Positions 53,569 to 63,320 of a stretch of 64,000 nucleotides of DNA are shown piece by piece. Both the position numbers and the translations under genes were made by a program. Each line of letters starts with the position of its first letter. The stretch's first letter is position 1. Origin of the DNA: Pseudomonas sp. SST3 (GTDB lineage: Bacteria > Pseudomonadota > Gammaproteobacteria > Pseudomonadales > Pseudomonadaceae); contig NZ_QORI02000022.1 of the NCBI RefSeq assembly GCF_003325755.1, forward strand, positions 4,697-68,696, in the 5' to 3' direction. The notes under the pieces were generated by a model. It was given only the letters and a program-made list of their open reading frames with translations. It made no database searches and was not told where the DNA came from.

Positions 53569-54480
53569 TTAGCGGACTGCGCTACGCGCAGCAGGTCGGG
53601 TTGCCAGCAGCAGCCCAGTGAAGATCAGCCCACCGCCCACCCAGTGGAACGTCCGCAGCCCCTCGCCCAGCACCAGCCAGCCGAGCATCGCGGTAAAGAC
53701 CGGCATCAGATAGGTCGCCATGGCCGCTTTCGCCGCGCCGACCGTTTTAACGCCGTGGTTCCACGAGAGATAGGCCACCAGCGAGGCGAAGATGGCGGTG
53801 TAGGCGATGGCGGTGAGATTGGTCAGGGTTGGCGTGAAGCCACCGACCTGGCTCAGTTCGAACAGGTAGAACGGCAGAATCAGCGGCGTGCCGATCAGCA
53901 TCAGCACACCCAGTAGCGTCAGCGGTGGAACCTGCAAAAAGCTGCCCCAGCGCCGTAAAAGCAGGGAATACAGCGCCCAAACCACTACCGCCCCGAGCAT
54001 GATCAAATCGCCCGTCTGGAAAGACAAGCTGCTGAAAACCACCCAACTGCCGCGACTGATGAGATAGATCAGACCGCACGCGGCGATCGCCATGCCGAAC
54101 CAGGCGCGCCGTGCGGGCCATTCACCTAGCAACAGCCCGCCACCGATAAAGGTGAACAGCGGCAGGCAGGTGTTGACCAGGGTAAGGTTGATGGCTTCGG
54201 TACTCTGCGCCGCAGAGTAAAGCAGCGAGTTATAACTGCTGATACCAAGCGCGGCGATGATCACCAGGCGCCAGCTTGCGGCGCGCAGGGTTGCGCGGTG
54301 GGCCCAGATCGAAGGCGCGACGAAAGGCAGTAGCAGACAGGTCGCCAACACCCAGCGCCAGAACGACAGGGTCAGCGGCGGGATTGCTTCGTGAAAGGCA
54401 CGCGCCACCAGCGCATTACCGCTCCAGCAGAGCACAGCAAGCAGCAGGCCGGTGTAGGCCCATCCTTGGCGACCGACCAT
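53569..54480 (-). CDS. EamA/DMT family transporter
   Basis: A 303-residue carrier with ten hydrophobic segments in two EamA repeats. The start MVGRQGWAYTGLLLAVLCWS has its A shared with the last base of the carbonic anhydrase stop (TGATG), so translation is coupled. Motifs: NALVARAFHEAIPPLTLSFW in repeat 1 and ALYSLLLRRWGSFLQVPP in repeat 2. The substrate of DMT exporters cannot be predicted from sequence. Long frames upstream of this start shadow the carbonic anhydrase gene. Confidence 0.87.
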   Translation of the reverse strand: MVGRQGWAYTGLLLAVLCWSGNALVARAFHEAIPPLTLSFWRWVLATCLLLPFVAPSIWAHRATLRAASWRLVIIAALGISSYNSLLYSAAQSTEAINLTLVNTCLPLFTFIGGGLLLGEWPARRAWFGMAIAACGLIYLISRGSWVVFSSLSFQTGDLIMLGAVVVWALYSLLLRRWGSFLQVPPLTLLGVLMLIGTPLILPFYLFELSQVGGFTPTLTNLTAIAYTAIFASLVAYLSWNHGVKTVGAAKAAMATYLMPVFTAMLGWLVLGEGLRTFHWVGGGLIFTGLLLATRPAARSAVR

Positions 54481-55124
54481 CAGACCGGCCGGTATGGCCG
54501 AAGGCGGTATTGCTGAGGCAATTGTTCGGGACTGCTGATGGTGACATCCAGGTCTTTCCAGATACCGTCCTTGATGCCGTAGATACATCCGTGCACGGCG
54601 AGAGGCTGGCCTCGGTGCCAGGCATTCTGGACGATGCTGGTATGGCTGACATTGGCCACTTGCTGGACAACGTTGAGCTCGCACAGGCGATCCACCTGCG
54701 CTTCCTCGGTCGGGAAGCTGGCGATATGGTCCCGGTGCTTGTAGTACAGATCGCGAATGGTGCGCAGCCAGCCATCAATCAGGCCGAGCTGGTCATCGCG
54801 CATGGAGGCGCGTACGCCACCGCAGCCGTAATGCCCGGTGACCAGAATATGTTTTACCTTGAGCACGTCGACGGCGTACTGGATGACCGATAAGCAATTC
54901 AGATCGGTATGCAACACGACGTTGGCAACGTTGCGATGAACGAACAGATCCCCCGGCAGCATGCCAACGATCTCGTTGGCCGGGACTCGCGCATCGGAGC
55001 AGCCGATCCAGAGATATTCCGGTGCCTGTTGCTTGGCCAGCTTGGCGAAGAAGGTCGGATCTTCCTCGTTGATGGCTTTTGCCCAGCGCGCATTGTTCTC
55101 GAATAACTGATCAAGATCGTTCAT
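54480..55124 (-). CDS. can: Beta-class carbonic anhydrase
   Basis: A 214-residue zinc enzyme interconverting CO2 and bicarbonate. Zinc ligands are in EYLWIGCSDARVPANEI (Cys, Asp-Arg pair) and LVTGHYGCGGVRAS (His, Cys). The start MNDLDQLFENNARWAKAINE matches E. coli Can; nine upstream in-frame residues are not used. It is followed by EamA. As I recall, P. aeruginosa has can near rimI-holD, consistent with this locus. Confidence 0.95.
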   Translation of the reverse strand: MNDLDQLFENNARWAKAINEEDPTFFAKLAKQQAPEYLWIGCSDARVPANEIVGMLPGDLFVHRNVANVVLHTDLNCLSVIQYAVDVLKVKHILVTGHYGCGGVRASMRDDQLGLIDGWLRTIRDLYYKHRDHIASFPTEEAQVDRLCELNVVQQVANVSHTSIVQNAWHRGQPLAVHGCIYGIKDGIWKDLDVTISSPEQLPQQYRLRPYRPV

Positions 55125-55206
55125 ATCTGTTCTGGCCTTGCATTCCGACACGCACGTTACGAATCGGTCTGTGTTTTGACAAGTGTGCGGACCGGGACGT
55201 CACAGC

Positions 55207-56616
55207 TTAGACGGTAAACAGTGGGTTCGATTGCACGTCGGCCCTGGGCCGGGAAGAAAACGCGCGTAGATCGCGTAGAAAGTTGTCGCGCCAGGCGTCG
55301 AGGTCCGCGGCGCGAATCGCCCGCATCATGTGCTCGTAGCGATCCTTGCGCTCGGCGAGGGACATGCGCAGCGCCCGGTCGAGGGCCTCGGCCATGCCAA
55401 TGCAATCATAAGGGTTGACGATCAATGCCGAGGTCAGCTCGCGGGCGGCGCCTGCAAAGCGCGACAGCACCAATACACCTGGGTCTTCGGGATCCTGCGA
55501 GGCGACGTATTCCTTGGCGACGAGGTTCATGCCGTCGCGTAGTGGCGTGACGAAGCCGATATCGGCACTGCGGAAAAGGCCCATCAGCACACGCCGATCA
55601 TGGCTCTTGTTGAGGTAGTGCAGTGGTGTCCAATCAAGATCCGAGAGCCAGCCATTGATGTGCCCCGCCGCGCTTTCCAGCTGCTGGCGGATGTGCTGGT
55701 AGGTTTTTACATCAGAGCGGGAGGTGGGTGCGATCTGAACGAATTCAACGGCACGTCGGTGTTCCGGATACCGCTCGAGAAAAGCCTCGTAGGCCTTGAA
55801 TCGCTCCAATAGCCCCTTGGAATAATCCAGCCGATCGACGCTGATGATCTTTTTGCGTGCGACATCGGTGGTACGCCGCATGGGCTTACGGCGGGTCTTG
55901 TAGGATTCGGCAAGGTCTTGAATCTCATCAGGCACTACGCCGATCGGATAGACCCCGGCCCGGAAATTCTGCCCGTAGGCGGTCAGGCTGCCATCGGCCT
56001 CAAGGATGCCGCGCACCTCGCGGGTCATGTAATCCTGGAAAGCCAGCCGGTCGGTTTCGGTTTGGAAACCGATGAGGTCGTAGAAGCAGAGCGTCTTGAG
56101 CAATTCATTATGGGGCGGGATCACCGTGAGGATTTCCGGCGGCGGAAACGGGATGTGCAAGAAGAAGCCGATACGGTTGCGGATGCCCAGCTGACGGCAG
56201 GCTTCGGCAAACGGGATCAGGTGGTAATCGTGAATCCAGATGATGTCGTCGGGTTTGAGCAGCGGCTTGAGCTTCTCCGCCAGCATCGCATTGACGCGCC
56301 GATAGCCTTCGTACTCCTGACGGTTGTAGCGGGCCAGATCAATGCGGTAATGAAAGATCGGCCACAGCGTAGCGTTTGAAAAGCCGCGGTAATACTGGTC
56401 GTAGTCCTGCTTGGTCAGCCCAAGGGTCACGTAGGTGATGTTGCCGACGGTCTCGGTATTGGTTTGGGGAGTGCTGCCTACGTCGCCGCTCCAGCCAAAC
56501 CAGATGCCTCCCGCCTGACGCAGCGCATCATAAACACCAACTGCCAGCCCGCCAGCAGCGACCTTGCCCGCCTTGATCGGCGCTACTCGGTTGGAAACCA
56601 CTACTAGTCGACTCAT
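55207..56616 (-). CDS. otsA: Trehalose-6-phosphate synthase
   Basis: A 469-residue GT20 glycosyltransferase joining UDP-glucose and glucose 6-phosphate. It starts [20 protein letters not shown], has [12 protein letters not shown] (sugar-phosphate loop), [37 protein letters not shown] and [16 protein letters not shown]. It is the second gene after otsB (gap 25 bp) and makes trehalose phosphate for OtsB. Osmotic or stress control is expected from the pathway. Confidence 0.96.
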   Translation of the reverse strand: MSRLVVVSNRVAPIKAGKVAAGGLAVGVYDALRQAGGIWFGWSGDVGSTPQTNTETVGNITYVTLGLTKQDYDQYYRGFSNATLWPIFHYRIDLARYNRQEYEGYRRVNAMLAEKLKPLLKPDDIIWIHDYHLIPFAEACRQLGIRNRIGFFLHIPFPPPEILTVIPPHNELLKTLCFYDLIGFQTETDRLAFQDYMTREVRGILEADGSLTAYGQNFRAGVYPIGVVPDEIQDLAESYKTRRKPMRRTTDVARKKIISVDRLDYSKGLLERFKAYEAFLERYPEHRRAVEFVQIAPTSRSDVKTYQHIRQQLESAAGHINGWLSDLDWTPLHYLNKSHDRRVLMGLFRSADIGFVTPLRDGMNLVAKEYVASQDPEDPGVLVLSRFAGAARELTSALIVNPYDCIGMAEALDRALRMSLAERKDRYEHMMRAIRAADLDAWRDNFLRDLRAFSSRPRADVQSNPLFTV

Positions 56617-56641
56617 GGGTCGTTCTCGCTTCAGTTTGGTT

Positions 56642-57406
56642 TTATTGATTTTCTGGCGACTCGGACAAGGCGCTGAGCAAGCCTTCGAGCCAGGTTCCGA
56701 CGGCCGCTACCGAGTCCAGACGCTCGGCGGCTTCGGTCGGACCTGCTCCGACTTTGATGCTAAGCCCGCCCAGCTCGTTGATCACCCTGAAGCCCGCCTC
56801 GTCGGTCAGATCGTCGCCGACAAACACAGGCGTACGGCCCTTGAAGGGCGCCTCCTGCATGAAGGTACGAATCACCTCGCCCTTGATGGCACCGCGCGGT
56901 TTGAGTTCAAACACGCACTTGCCCGGCTGCAGCGCCAACACATCGCCGTAGCGCTCGACGAAGCGCTCAGCCAGCCCCCGGGCGGTGTCCTCCAGCTCGG
57001 GGGCCAGGCGGAAATGCAGGGCAAATGCGACAGTTTTGTTTTCCAGCGACAAGCCGGGATGCTGGGCACATGCCTGCGCCAGCTCCTGCTCGATGGCATG
57101 AAAAACCCCACCGTCGAGGACCAGGTTCTGCATCTCGCCGTTAGCGGTGCGCCGCTCGGCGCCATGCACGCCGGCTGCCGGCAGGCGCAATGGCGAAAGC
57201 AGCGCATCGACCTGGCTGAGTGGCCGCCCGGAGATGACCGCTACGGGAACTCCGCTGAGATGCAGGCGTTCCAGCGCCACCAGCGAAGGAGATGGAATGG
57301 AAACAAGTTCGGGACGAGGTTGTATCTCGGCCAAGGTGCCGTCGACATCGAAGAAAAAAGCGCAGCGCCGGACCTCTCGCCCGGGTCGGTCATTAGGTTC
57401 GTTCAT
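56642..57406 (-). CDS. otsB: Trehalose-6-phosphate phosphatase
   Basis: A 254-residue HAD-family phosphatase. The catalytic motif is CAFFFDVDGTLAEIQPRPEL, with VAVISGRPLSQVDALL and PVFVGDDLTDEAGFRVINEL as later HAD motifs. The start MNEPNDRPGREVRRC is chosen over a 67-residue upstream extension. It is the first gene of the otsB-otsA operon and is divergent from an acidic protein gene. Confidence 0.95.
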   Translation of the reverse strand: MNEPNDRPGREVRRCAFFFDVDGTLAEIQPRPELVSIPSPSLVALERLHLSGVPVAVISGRPLSQVDALLSPLRLPAAGVHGAERRTANGEMQNLVLDGGVFHAIEQELAQACAQHPGLSLENKTVAFALHFRLAPELEDTARGLAERFVERYGDVLALQPGKCVFELKPRGAIKGEVIRTFMQEAPFKGRTPVFVGDDLTDEAGFRVINELGGLSIKVGAGPTEAAERLDSVAAVGTWLEGLLSALSESPENQ

Positions 57407-57593
57407 GTTTCGTGAGACTCCGAATGGTCGACGGTGGTTCGCGCTTTTTTGCACCAACACAAGCGCCTGGGCGCTATCGGCTGAATTTATCCAGCTTGGT
57501 TCATAAAGCCTGAACCGGCCAGCAATCAGCCTGAATCTTCGCATCAACACCGGGTCACAACCTGCAAGACCGTAGCTCACGCAGGAGGTTGTC

Positions 57594-58136
57594 ATGAACG
57601 ATCGCAAGCCTTATACGCCGACGGAAATCGACGACACCGAAGACCGCATGGGTTCGATGGAGCAGCTCGATTTCGACCAACATCGCGACGACCGAAAGGG
57701 CCGTATCGGTGACGAGGTACCGGCCGAAGAGGTCGAGGATAAGTTCCCACCGGAACGGGTCGCCGAGGCCGGCATGACCACGGGTGAAGTGCCAGACGGC
57801 GACACCACCATGGACGATTTGGCACCGGAAACGTTGATTCAGGAGGACGGCTCACGCTCGCCACGCGAGCGCGGCCACGGCGGTCCGGCCGATCAAGATC
57901 TAAGCGAGGTCTCCGAGCATCGTATCGGCGCGGATGTGGACCTCGACGAGGCGGAAAAGGCTCGCTATGACCCGTTGGACGGCAAGCCGTGGGATGGTCC
58001 GGCCGAAGGCGATTCGGACACCGGACTCGGTGGCGGCGATGCCGTGCTGCACGAGAAGGACGACGTAATGGATGACAACGAGCTCGAAGGCGACGCGCCG
58101 CTGGATTCCGGGCGGGACAAGGCGCCAGGCCGATAA
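57594..58136 (+). CDS. Acidic, disordered hydrophilic protein of unknown function
   Basis: A 180-residue protein starting MNDRKPYTPTEIDDTEDRMG, with a strong site AGGAGG six bases upstream. It is dominated by Asp, Glu, Gly and Pro with no cysteine or hydrophobic core. Relatives in Pseudomonas are named HPr-related or serine kinase/phosphatase, but no such domain is visible. Repeated short acidic blocks (EDRMGSMEQLDFDQH, DLDEAEKARYDPLDGKPWDG) suggest a hydrophilin-like stress protein. Its divergent position to otsB fits osmotic stress. Function not assigned. Confidence 0.7.
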   Translation: MNDRKPYTPTEIDDTEDRMGSMEQLDFDQHRDDRKGRIGDEVPAEEVEDKFPPERVAEAGMTTGEVPDGDTTMDDLAPETLIQEDGSRSPRERGHGGPADQDLSEVSEHRIGADVDLDEAEKARYDPLDGKPWDGPAEGDSDTGLGGGDAVLHEKDDVMDDNELEGDAPLDSGRDKAPGR

Positions 58137-58265
58137 CCCGGGCGTCAGGCCGTATGACGGGTGAACGCAGCGAAACCCGTCAACGCCCGCCCTGGTTACT
58201 CCGCTGAATATAAAGCGCCAATACACAGCGATCGCGACGAGGAATATCGGAGCACTACTCGCAAG

Positions 58266-58718
58266 TCAGTCCAGCAGGGTACAGGCCAATACCAGCGCAT
58301 CTTCACGTCCATCGGCAGACGGATAATAAGCGCGCCGACGGCCAACTTCGTTGAAGCCGTAGCGCTCGTACAACCGATACGCCGAGGTATTGCTGGCGCG
58401 CACCTCAAGGAAGCATTCACGCCCCCCCCTCTCGCTGGCCCGCTGCATCAGATGTTCAAGCAGCCGCAATCCCAGCCCGCGCCCCTGGCTCTGAGGCTTG
58501 ATTGTGATATTCAGTAGGTGAGCCTCGTCGATGATCACGTTGATCACACCATGGCCGACCTGCTGCTCGCCTTCGAACATGACCCAGCACTCATAGGCGC
58601 TCAGAGCGTCGGTGAAGATCCCCCGAGTCCAGGGATGACTGAAGGCGGCGTATTCGATCTTCAGAACTGTTTCGATATCCGCCGCCGTCATGGGCCGAAA
58701 ACTGACTGCATCACTCAT
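58266..58718 (-). CDS. rimI: Ribosomal protein S18 alanine N-acetyltransferase
   Basis: A 150-residue GNAT enzyme that acetylates the N-terminal alanine of S18. The acetyl-CoA loop is NITIKPQSQGRGLGLRLLEH, followed by EVRASNTSAYRLYERYGFNE, the RimI pattern. It follows holD, an order also known from E. coli (holD-rimI). The gene starts MSDAVSFRPMTAADIETVLK. Confidence 0.95.
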   Translation of the reverse strand: MSDAVSFRPMTAADIETVLKIEYAAFSHPWTRGIFTDALSAYECWVMFEGEQQVGHGVINVIIDEAHLLNITIKPQSQGRGLGLRLLEHLMQRASERGGRECFLEVRASNTSAYRLYERYGFNEVGRRRAYYPSADGREDALVLACTLLD

Positions 58719-58728
58719 GAAGCACTAC

Positions 58729-59556
58729 TCATAAACCGGTAACCCAGCGCGACATGCTGCGGCGCATCGCCTTCCACAATTCAGTCTTGCTGCTTGGCTG
58801 CTCCATCAGCTGCTCGAGTCCGGGCATGGCCAGGGCGTGACCGATGCCTTCGATATGCAGCTCGCGATAGCAGGCGTCCATCTCGACTTCACCGGCAAAA
58901 CGCAGCGCCGGGAGCCCGACCAACCAGATACAGGCACAGCCCATTTCCTCCAGCTCGGCGGCCACGACACCCTGTACGTAGTCCCGGGCGGCTTCGGCGC
59001 CCTGCTCGAGGCTGCCGCGATGCAAGAGTGGCCAGCGGATCGGCTCGCCATCCCCGACCTGTTGGGGCTTGTCCGGGAGCCTCGCGGCGCGAAGCATATC
59101 CTTGAGTAGCAGGTAGGCGGGGTCGCGGCTCTGAAATGACTCACCCGTTGGCAGCTCGACCAACAGCAGGCAATTGCCCGCGCGCAGCAATTGCAGAGCG
59201 AAACGCGGTGGCGGCACAGTGACCTTCTGCTCAGCCGCTGACGATTCGACATCACGGGCTTTCGTGGTGGACTTTTTCGGCTCGGGCATGGCGATGCGTG
59301 GCATGGCCGCACGCACCGCATCGACGGCTGGGCTCGCCGTGGTCGCTGGCGCGTCTGTTACCGGTGCGGGCGACGAGGGGGCTGGCTGCGCGACGGGCTG
59401 CTCAAGCTCGACGACTGGCGCGCGCATGGCTTCGGACTCGACGAGCTGCAACAGCTCCGGCCGCGACGGCGCCGCAAACGGCAGCTCGGCTCGCGGCAGC
59501 CACGTGGTGATCTGCATGGCGTCGAGGAAGGCCCGACGCCGACTTTCAGTAATCAA
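58729..59556 (-). CDS. holD: DNA polymerase III psi subunit-like protein
   Basis: A 275-residue protein. The N terminus, [20 protein letters not shown], aligns with the E. coli HolD start (SRRDWQLQQLGITQWSLRRP), which supports the TTG start at 59554-59556 over the internal ATG at residue 14. The TTG overlaps the leuA stop codon and has an AGGTGG site upstream. A long Ala/Pro/Thr-rich linker (about 50-105) precedes a C-terminal domain ([20 protein letters not shown]). It is twice the size of E. coli HolD, as known for pseudomonads. Together with rimI downstream this supports HolD; databases may label it TonB-like because of the proline-rich linker. Confidence 0.8.
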   Translation of the reverse strand: MITESRRRAFLDAMQITTWLPRAELPFAAPSRPELLQLVESEAMRAPVVELEQPVAQPAPSSPAPVTDAPATTASPAVDAVRAAMPRIAMPEPKKSTTKARDVESSAAEQKVTVPPPRFALQLLRAGNCLLLVELPTGESFQSRDPAYLLLKDMLRAARLPDKPQQVGDGEPIRWPLLHRGSLEQGAEAARDYVQGVVAAELEEMGCACIWLVGLPALRFAGEVEMDACYRELHIEGIGHALAMPGLEQLMEQPSSKTELWKAMRRSMSRWVTGL

Positions 59557-61100
59557 ACCCCGGCCACCTGCGGATGCGCCTTGGCGCCAACTTGCATCAG
59601 GTTCAGGGCATTCAGGTAGGCCTTGGCGGACGCCACGACGATATCGGTGTCGGCGCCGTTGCCATTGACGATCCGACCGCCCTTCTCCAACCGCACCGTG
59701 ACCTCGCCCTGCGAATCGGTGCCCTTGGTGATGGCGTTGACCGAATAGAGCTGCAGCGTGGCGCCAGAGTTGGCCACGGATTCGATAGCCTTGAAAGTCG
59801 CATCAACCGGACCCGAGCCCTGTCCTGAGGCAGGTTGCTCGTTCCCGTCAACGCTCAGGACGAGCTTAGCGTCCGGCACTTCTCCGGTCTTGCTCGCCAC
59901 CTCCAGCGTTACCAGCTTGAAATGCTCCTGCACGTCTTCAGCAAGGGTATCGGAGACCAGCGCTTGCAAGTCTTCATCGAAGATCTCGTGCTTTTTGTCG
60001 GCCAGCTCCTTGAAGCGCGCAAAAGCCGCGTTCAGCTCACCCTCGCCCGGCAGGACAATACCGAGCTCCTCGAGCCGCGAACGGAATGCGGCACGCCCGG
60101 AATGCTTGCCCATGACCATCTTGTTGGCGTTCCAGCCCACCGATTGCGCGGACATGATCTCGTAGGTTTCGCGGTGCTTGAGCACACCATCCTGGTGGAT
60201 ACCGGATTCATGGGCAAAGGCGTTGGCGCCGACGATGGCCTTGTTCGGCTGCACCGGAAAGCCGGTGATGCCGGAAACCAGGCGCGAGGCGCTGAGGATG
60301 TGCTCGGTCTCGATGCGGGTGTGCACGTTGAGCAAATCCTGCCGGGTCTTGATCGCCATGACGATCTCTTCCAGCGCGGCGTTACCGGCGCGTTCACCCA
60401 GTCCGTTGATGGTGCATTCGACCTGCCGCGCACCCGCAACGACCGCCGCCAGCGAGTTGGCCACCGCCAGGCCCAGGTCGTTGTGGCAATGCACGGAGAA
60501 CACGGCCTTGTCGGCGTTGGGAATGCGTTCGAGCAGTTGGCGGATCATGTCGGCGTACTGATGGGGGATGGCGTAGCCGACGGTATCCGGAATGTTGATC
60601 GTGCGGGCGCCCGCATCGATGGCCGCTTCGATGATGCGACAGAGGAAGTCGATGTCCGAACGTCCTGCGTCTTCACAGGAAAACTCCACGTCGGCGCAGA
60701 GATTGCGGGCCTTCGTCACCGCGCGCACAGCCTGCTCGACCACCTGATCCGGCTGCATGCGCAGCTTGTACTGCATGTGGATCGGGCTGGTGGCGATGAA
60801 GGTGTGGATGCGCCCGGAATTAGCACCGGCCAGCGCTTCGGCGGCGCGCTCGATATCGGCATCGACAGCACGCGCCAGACTGCACACGGTGCTGTCCTTG
60901 ATGTGATCGGCCACCGCTTTGACCGCGGCTAAATCCCCCGGACTGGCGATCGCGAAGCCGGCTTCGATCACGTCCACCTTCAGCCGTTCGAGAGCCTTGG
61001 CAATGCGCAGCTTTTCTTCACCGGTCATGGAGGCCCCGGGGCTCTGTTCGCCGTCTCGCAGGGTGGTGTCGAAGATGATGACGCGGTCGTTGCTACTCAT
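59553..61100 (-). CDS. leuA: 2-isopropylmalate synthase (LeuA1 type)
   Basis: A 515-residue enzyme that condenses acetyl-CoA with 2-oxoisovalerate in leucine synthesis. It starts [20 protein letters not shown]; the metal ligands include this [12 protein letters not shown] and [23 protein letters not shown]-type motif ([19 protein letters not shown]) leads into the C-terminal allosteric domain, where leucine feedback would act. This is the E. coli-size form (about 523), not the longer LeuA2 form recalled for P. aeruginosa. It is divergent from mksF and coupled to holD. Confidence 0.93.
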   Translation of the reverse strand: MSSNDRVIIFDTTLRDGEQSPGASMTGEEKLRIAKALERLKVDVIEAGFAIASPGDLAAVKAVADHIKDSTVCSLARAVDADIERAAEALAGANSGRIHTFIATSPIHMQYKLRMQPDQVVEQAVRAVTKARNLCADVEFSCEDAGRSDIDFLCRIIEAAIDAGARTINIPDTVGYAIPHQYADMIRQLLERIPNADKAVFSVHCHNDLGLAVANSLAAVVAGARQVECTINGLGERAGNAALEEIVMAIKTRQDLLNVHTRIETEHILSASRLVSGITGFPVQPNKAIVGANAFAHESGIHQDGVLKHRETYEIMSAQSVGWNANKMVMGKHSGRAAFRSRLEELGIVLPGEGELNAAFARFKELADKKHEIFDEDLQALVSDTLAEDVQEHFKLVTLEVASKTGEVPDAKLVLSVDGNEQPASGQGSGPVDATFKAIESVANSGATLQLYSVNAITKGTDSQGEVTVRLEKGGRIVNGNGADTDIVVASAKAYLNALNLMQVGAKAHPQVAGV

Positions 61101-61289
61101 GTCGAACTCCTCTTGGCCAGCCGTGCGGACTCAGGCGGCGCCTCAAGTGTGAATTGTGGCCGGAAACCAGCAAAGCGGGAAGGCCGAGCGTCTCATTGCG
61201 TCATCCCAACGATCAGTTTGGGCTGATTTGCACCTGGGTCAGGCAGTACAATTGCCGCCTATTTTTTGCAGCCGACAGAACCGATTCAG

Positions 61290-62531
61290 ATGATCGAACC
61301 CAAGCGCGTACTGCGTGCCCTCGCCGAACACTGGACGTTGCTCGAGCCGCTGTGCGAGCGCTTCGATGCCGGCACCCTGAGCCTGATCGAACTGCGTCAT
61401 CAGCTCGCCGCGCAACTGCCGGAAGGCACGCCCACCGATATCACTGCCCTGCTCGATCAGTGGATCCGCCTGGATATCCTGGTCCCGGTGGCGAAAAGCC
61501 CGAATCGCTTCGAGCTCAACGCGCAAATCCATGACTTCCTCGCCTATCTGCGCCGCGAACATCAGCTCGGCCTGTGCCTGGAGATCGAAGCCTACCTGCG
61601 TCACCTGGAACGCCTGGCCGGGCATATTCAGGACGCCTTCGAGATCCGCGACGGCCAGGACCTCGCCCGTCAGTTGCGCCTGCTCGACATGCGCGTGCGC
61701 GACGTACTAAAGAAGCTTGCCAACGACGAGCAGGCCCTGATCGGTGTCGCCGACCGAGCCAAGACCAGCGATCGACAGATCCCGCTACGGCAGCGTTATG
61801 CGGAAGTGTTGGCGACCTGGGACGAATACGTCGAGCCGATGATTCAGCTGGTCGCAGCGGATGGCGCGTTCGAACAAGGCGTTTACCGCGTCGAGCAGGT
61901 CCTGATGAAGCTGCTCGGCGAGCAACAGCGACTCGGCCAGCTGGTCGATGACGACCTTTTACTGCGCACCCATGCGCGCATCCTTGAAATGCAGAGCACC
62001 GCCCAGCTCACCCTGCGGCACGCGCGCGAGCTGTTGCTACCGCTGCGAGAGGAAGCACGCCGCCATAATGCGGTAACGCGCGGCGCCGCGCTGGCCTTGT
62101 CGGCCATCCGCAAGAAGGGACTCGACGCCGTGCCTCAGGCCTCGTTGCCATTGTTCACCCGGCCGCAGAGCACCTTTCTCGGCTCAGCCAGCCAGGTTGA
62201 AGCCTACGTCTACGCACTGGCTCGCTTCGAGCCGAAGCCGGCGCAATTTCCCCGAGCCGGCAGCAAGCGCAAGAGCGACGCACCGCGCTCACCGCTGACA
62301 GCACGGGAGATGCTTGACCGATGCGAACAGGCGCTACCGCTGCCTGACCTGATGCGATGGCTGTTGGAGCGGGAGCCGGAAGGCGCGACGGATGAGCTGC
62401 TCTATTGGTTTTCCCGCTTGTCGCGCGATGCACGCTTCCAACGCGACCGCCTGGAGCGCCGCGAATACCTGACACGCGAACATCAGGTCAGCCTCAGCTC
62501 CTTCGCGCTGCTGGCCAACACCGATGGTTGA
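61290..62531 (+). CDS. mksF: Condensin kleisin subunit MksF
   Basis: A 413-residue mostly helical protein starting MIEPKRVLRALAEHWTLLEP; an upstream TTG in frame is rejected. It is a winged-helix/long-helix kleisin of the Mks (MukBEF-like SMC) complex. The order with a small MksE-type gene and an SMC-type ATPase downstream supports this. Kleisin closes the SMC ring by binding the heads. Low sequence conservation means the call rests mainly on context and helical pattern. The gap to mksE is 102 bp and holds an inverted repeat. Confidence 0.85.
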   Translation: MIEPKRVLRALAEHWTLLEPLCERFDAGTLSLIELRHQLAAQLPEGTPTDITALLDQWIRLDILVPVAKSPNRFELNAQIHDFLAYLRREHQLGLCLEIEAYLRHLERLAGHIQDAFEIRDGQDLARQLRLLDMRVRDVLKKLANDEQALIGVADRAKTSDRQIPLRQRYAEVLATWDEYVEPMIQLVAADGAFEQGVYRVEQVLMKLLGEQQRLGQLVDDDLLLRTHARILEMQSTAQLTLRHARELLLPLREEARRHNAVTRGAALALSAIRKKGLDAVPQASLPLFTRPQSTFLGSASQVEAYVYALARFEPKPAQFPRAGSKRKSDAPRSPLTAREMLDRCEQALPLPDLMRWLLEREPEGATDELLYWFSRLSRDARFQRDRLERREYLTREHQVSLSSFALLANTDG

Positions 62532-62582
62532 GCTTCGCTTTAGATGGGCAGCGCCCTGCCCGTCCCGACTCGAATTCCTTTT

Positions 62583-62609
62583 TGTGAAAAGCGCTTCGCG
62601 GTTTTCACA
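62583..62609 (+). promoter_or_regulatory. Inverted repeat TGTGAAAA...TTTTCACA between mksF and mksE
   Basis: Perfect 8-bp arms with an 11-base centre (GCGCTTCGCGG) that can itself pair. It lies 50 bp after the mksF stop and 25 bp before the mksE start. Possible processing site, attenuator or operator; no T run follows. Confidence 0.4.
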
Positions 62610-62633
62610 CGATGATTGCCGTGAGCATTGCGT

Positions 62634-63320
62634 ATGAACATTGATCTGAAAGAGATGACCCAGCTCGCGCCAATCTTCCGCGAGCTGTTCAAGGGCTATC
62701 ACCTGTCCCGCAGCGAGCCGGAATGTTATGCCCAGCTCTCCAACATGCAGGACCAGTACCGTGCGCTGTTCAAGGCACTCGGCTTCGAGCTGGTCTGTGA
62801 CCCGCGCGGCTTCTACTACTTCGTTCCTGAGCAGATGGGCGCGCAGGTCAACAAGACCGCCCAGCGACTGGCGCTGTTCACCTTCATCCTGGTCGAGCAT
62901 CTGGCTGATCAGGGCCGCGACCCACTCGCCGTGCTGGACGGCGGCACCCTCGGCCGGGACGAACTGCCAGCCTTGCTGGACAAATACCGCGACCTGTTCC
63001 TGCAGGCCGAGGTGACCACCCAGGACGAGCTGGAAGAAAAGATCATCCGCCGCCTGACGCAACTAGGCTTCGCCGAAGACAGCAACGGCATCTACCGTTT
63101 CCTGCCGCCGATGCACCGCTTCCTCGACGTCTGCCTATCCGTCCAGCAGGACCGCGACCTCGCGGCGAACCTGCACAGCAGCGATCTGGCACTGGCGGCA
63201 CCTCAGCTCATGGCCGAGGAAGAAGAGGACGACATCATTGTTATCGACCGCGACCCTGACGATAGCGAAGACGATGCCTTGGCACGCGCCATCGCCGAAG
63301 AAAAGGAGCTTGAAGCATGA
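62634..63320 (+). CDS. mksE: Condensin subunit MksE
   Basis: A 228-residue protein, MNIDLKEMTQLAPIFRELFK, whose helices precede a winged-helix region (NKTAQRLALFTFILVEHLAD). It ends in a strongly acidic tail (EEEEDDIIVIDRDPDDSEDD). MksE binds the kleisin and stabilises the complex. Its TGA overlaps the ATG of mksB, typical of subunits made in fixed ratio. The acidic tail resembles those seen in condensin accessory subunits. Confidence 0.85.
   Translation: MNIDLKEMTQLAPIFRELFKGYHLSRSEPECYAQLSNMQDQYRALFKALGFELVCDPRGFYYFVPEQMGAQVNKTAQRLALFTFILVEHLADQGRDPLAVLDGGTLGRDELPALLDKYRDLFLQAEVTTQDELEEKIIRRLTQLGFAEDSNGIYRFLPPMHRFLDVCLSVQQDRDLAANLHSSDLALAAPQLMAEEEEDDIIVIDRDPDDSEDDALARAIAEEKELEA

Noticed and set aside
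59835..60932. Plus-strand open frame of 365 codons
   Set aside because: Antisense to leuA, which is certain.
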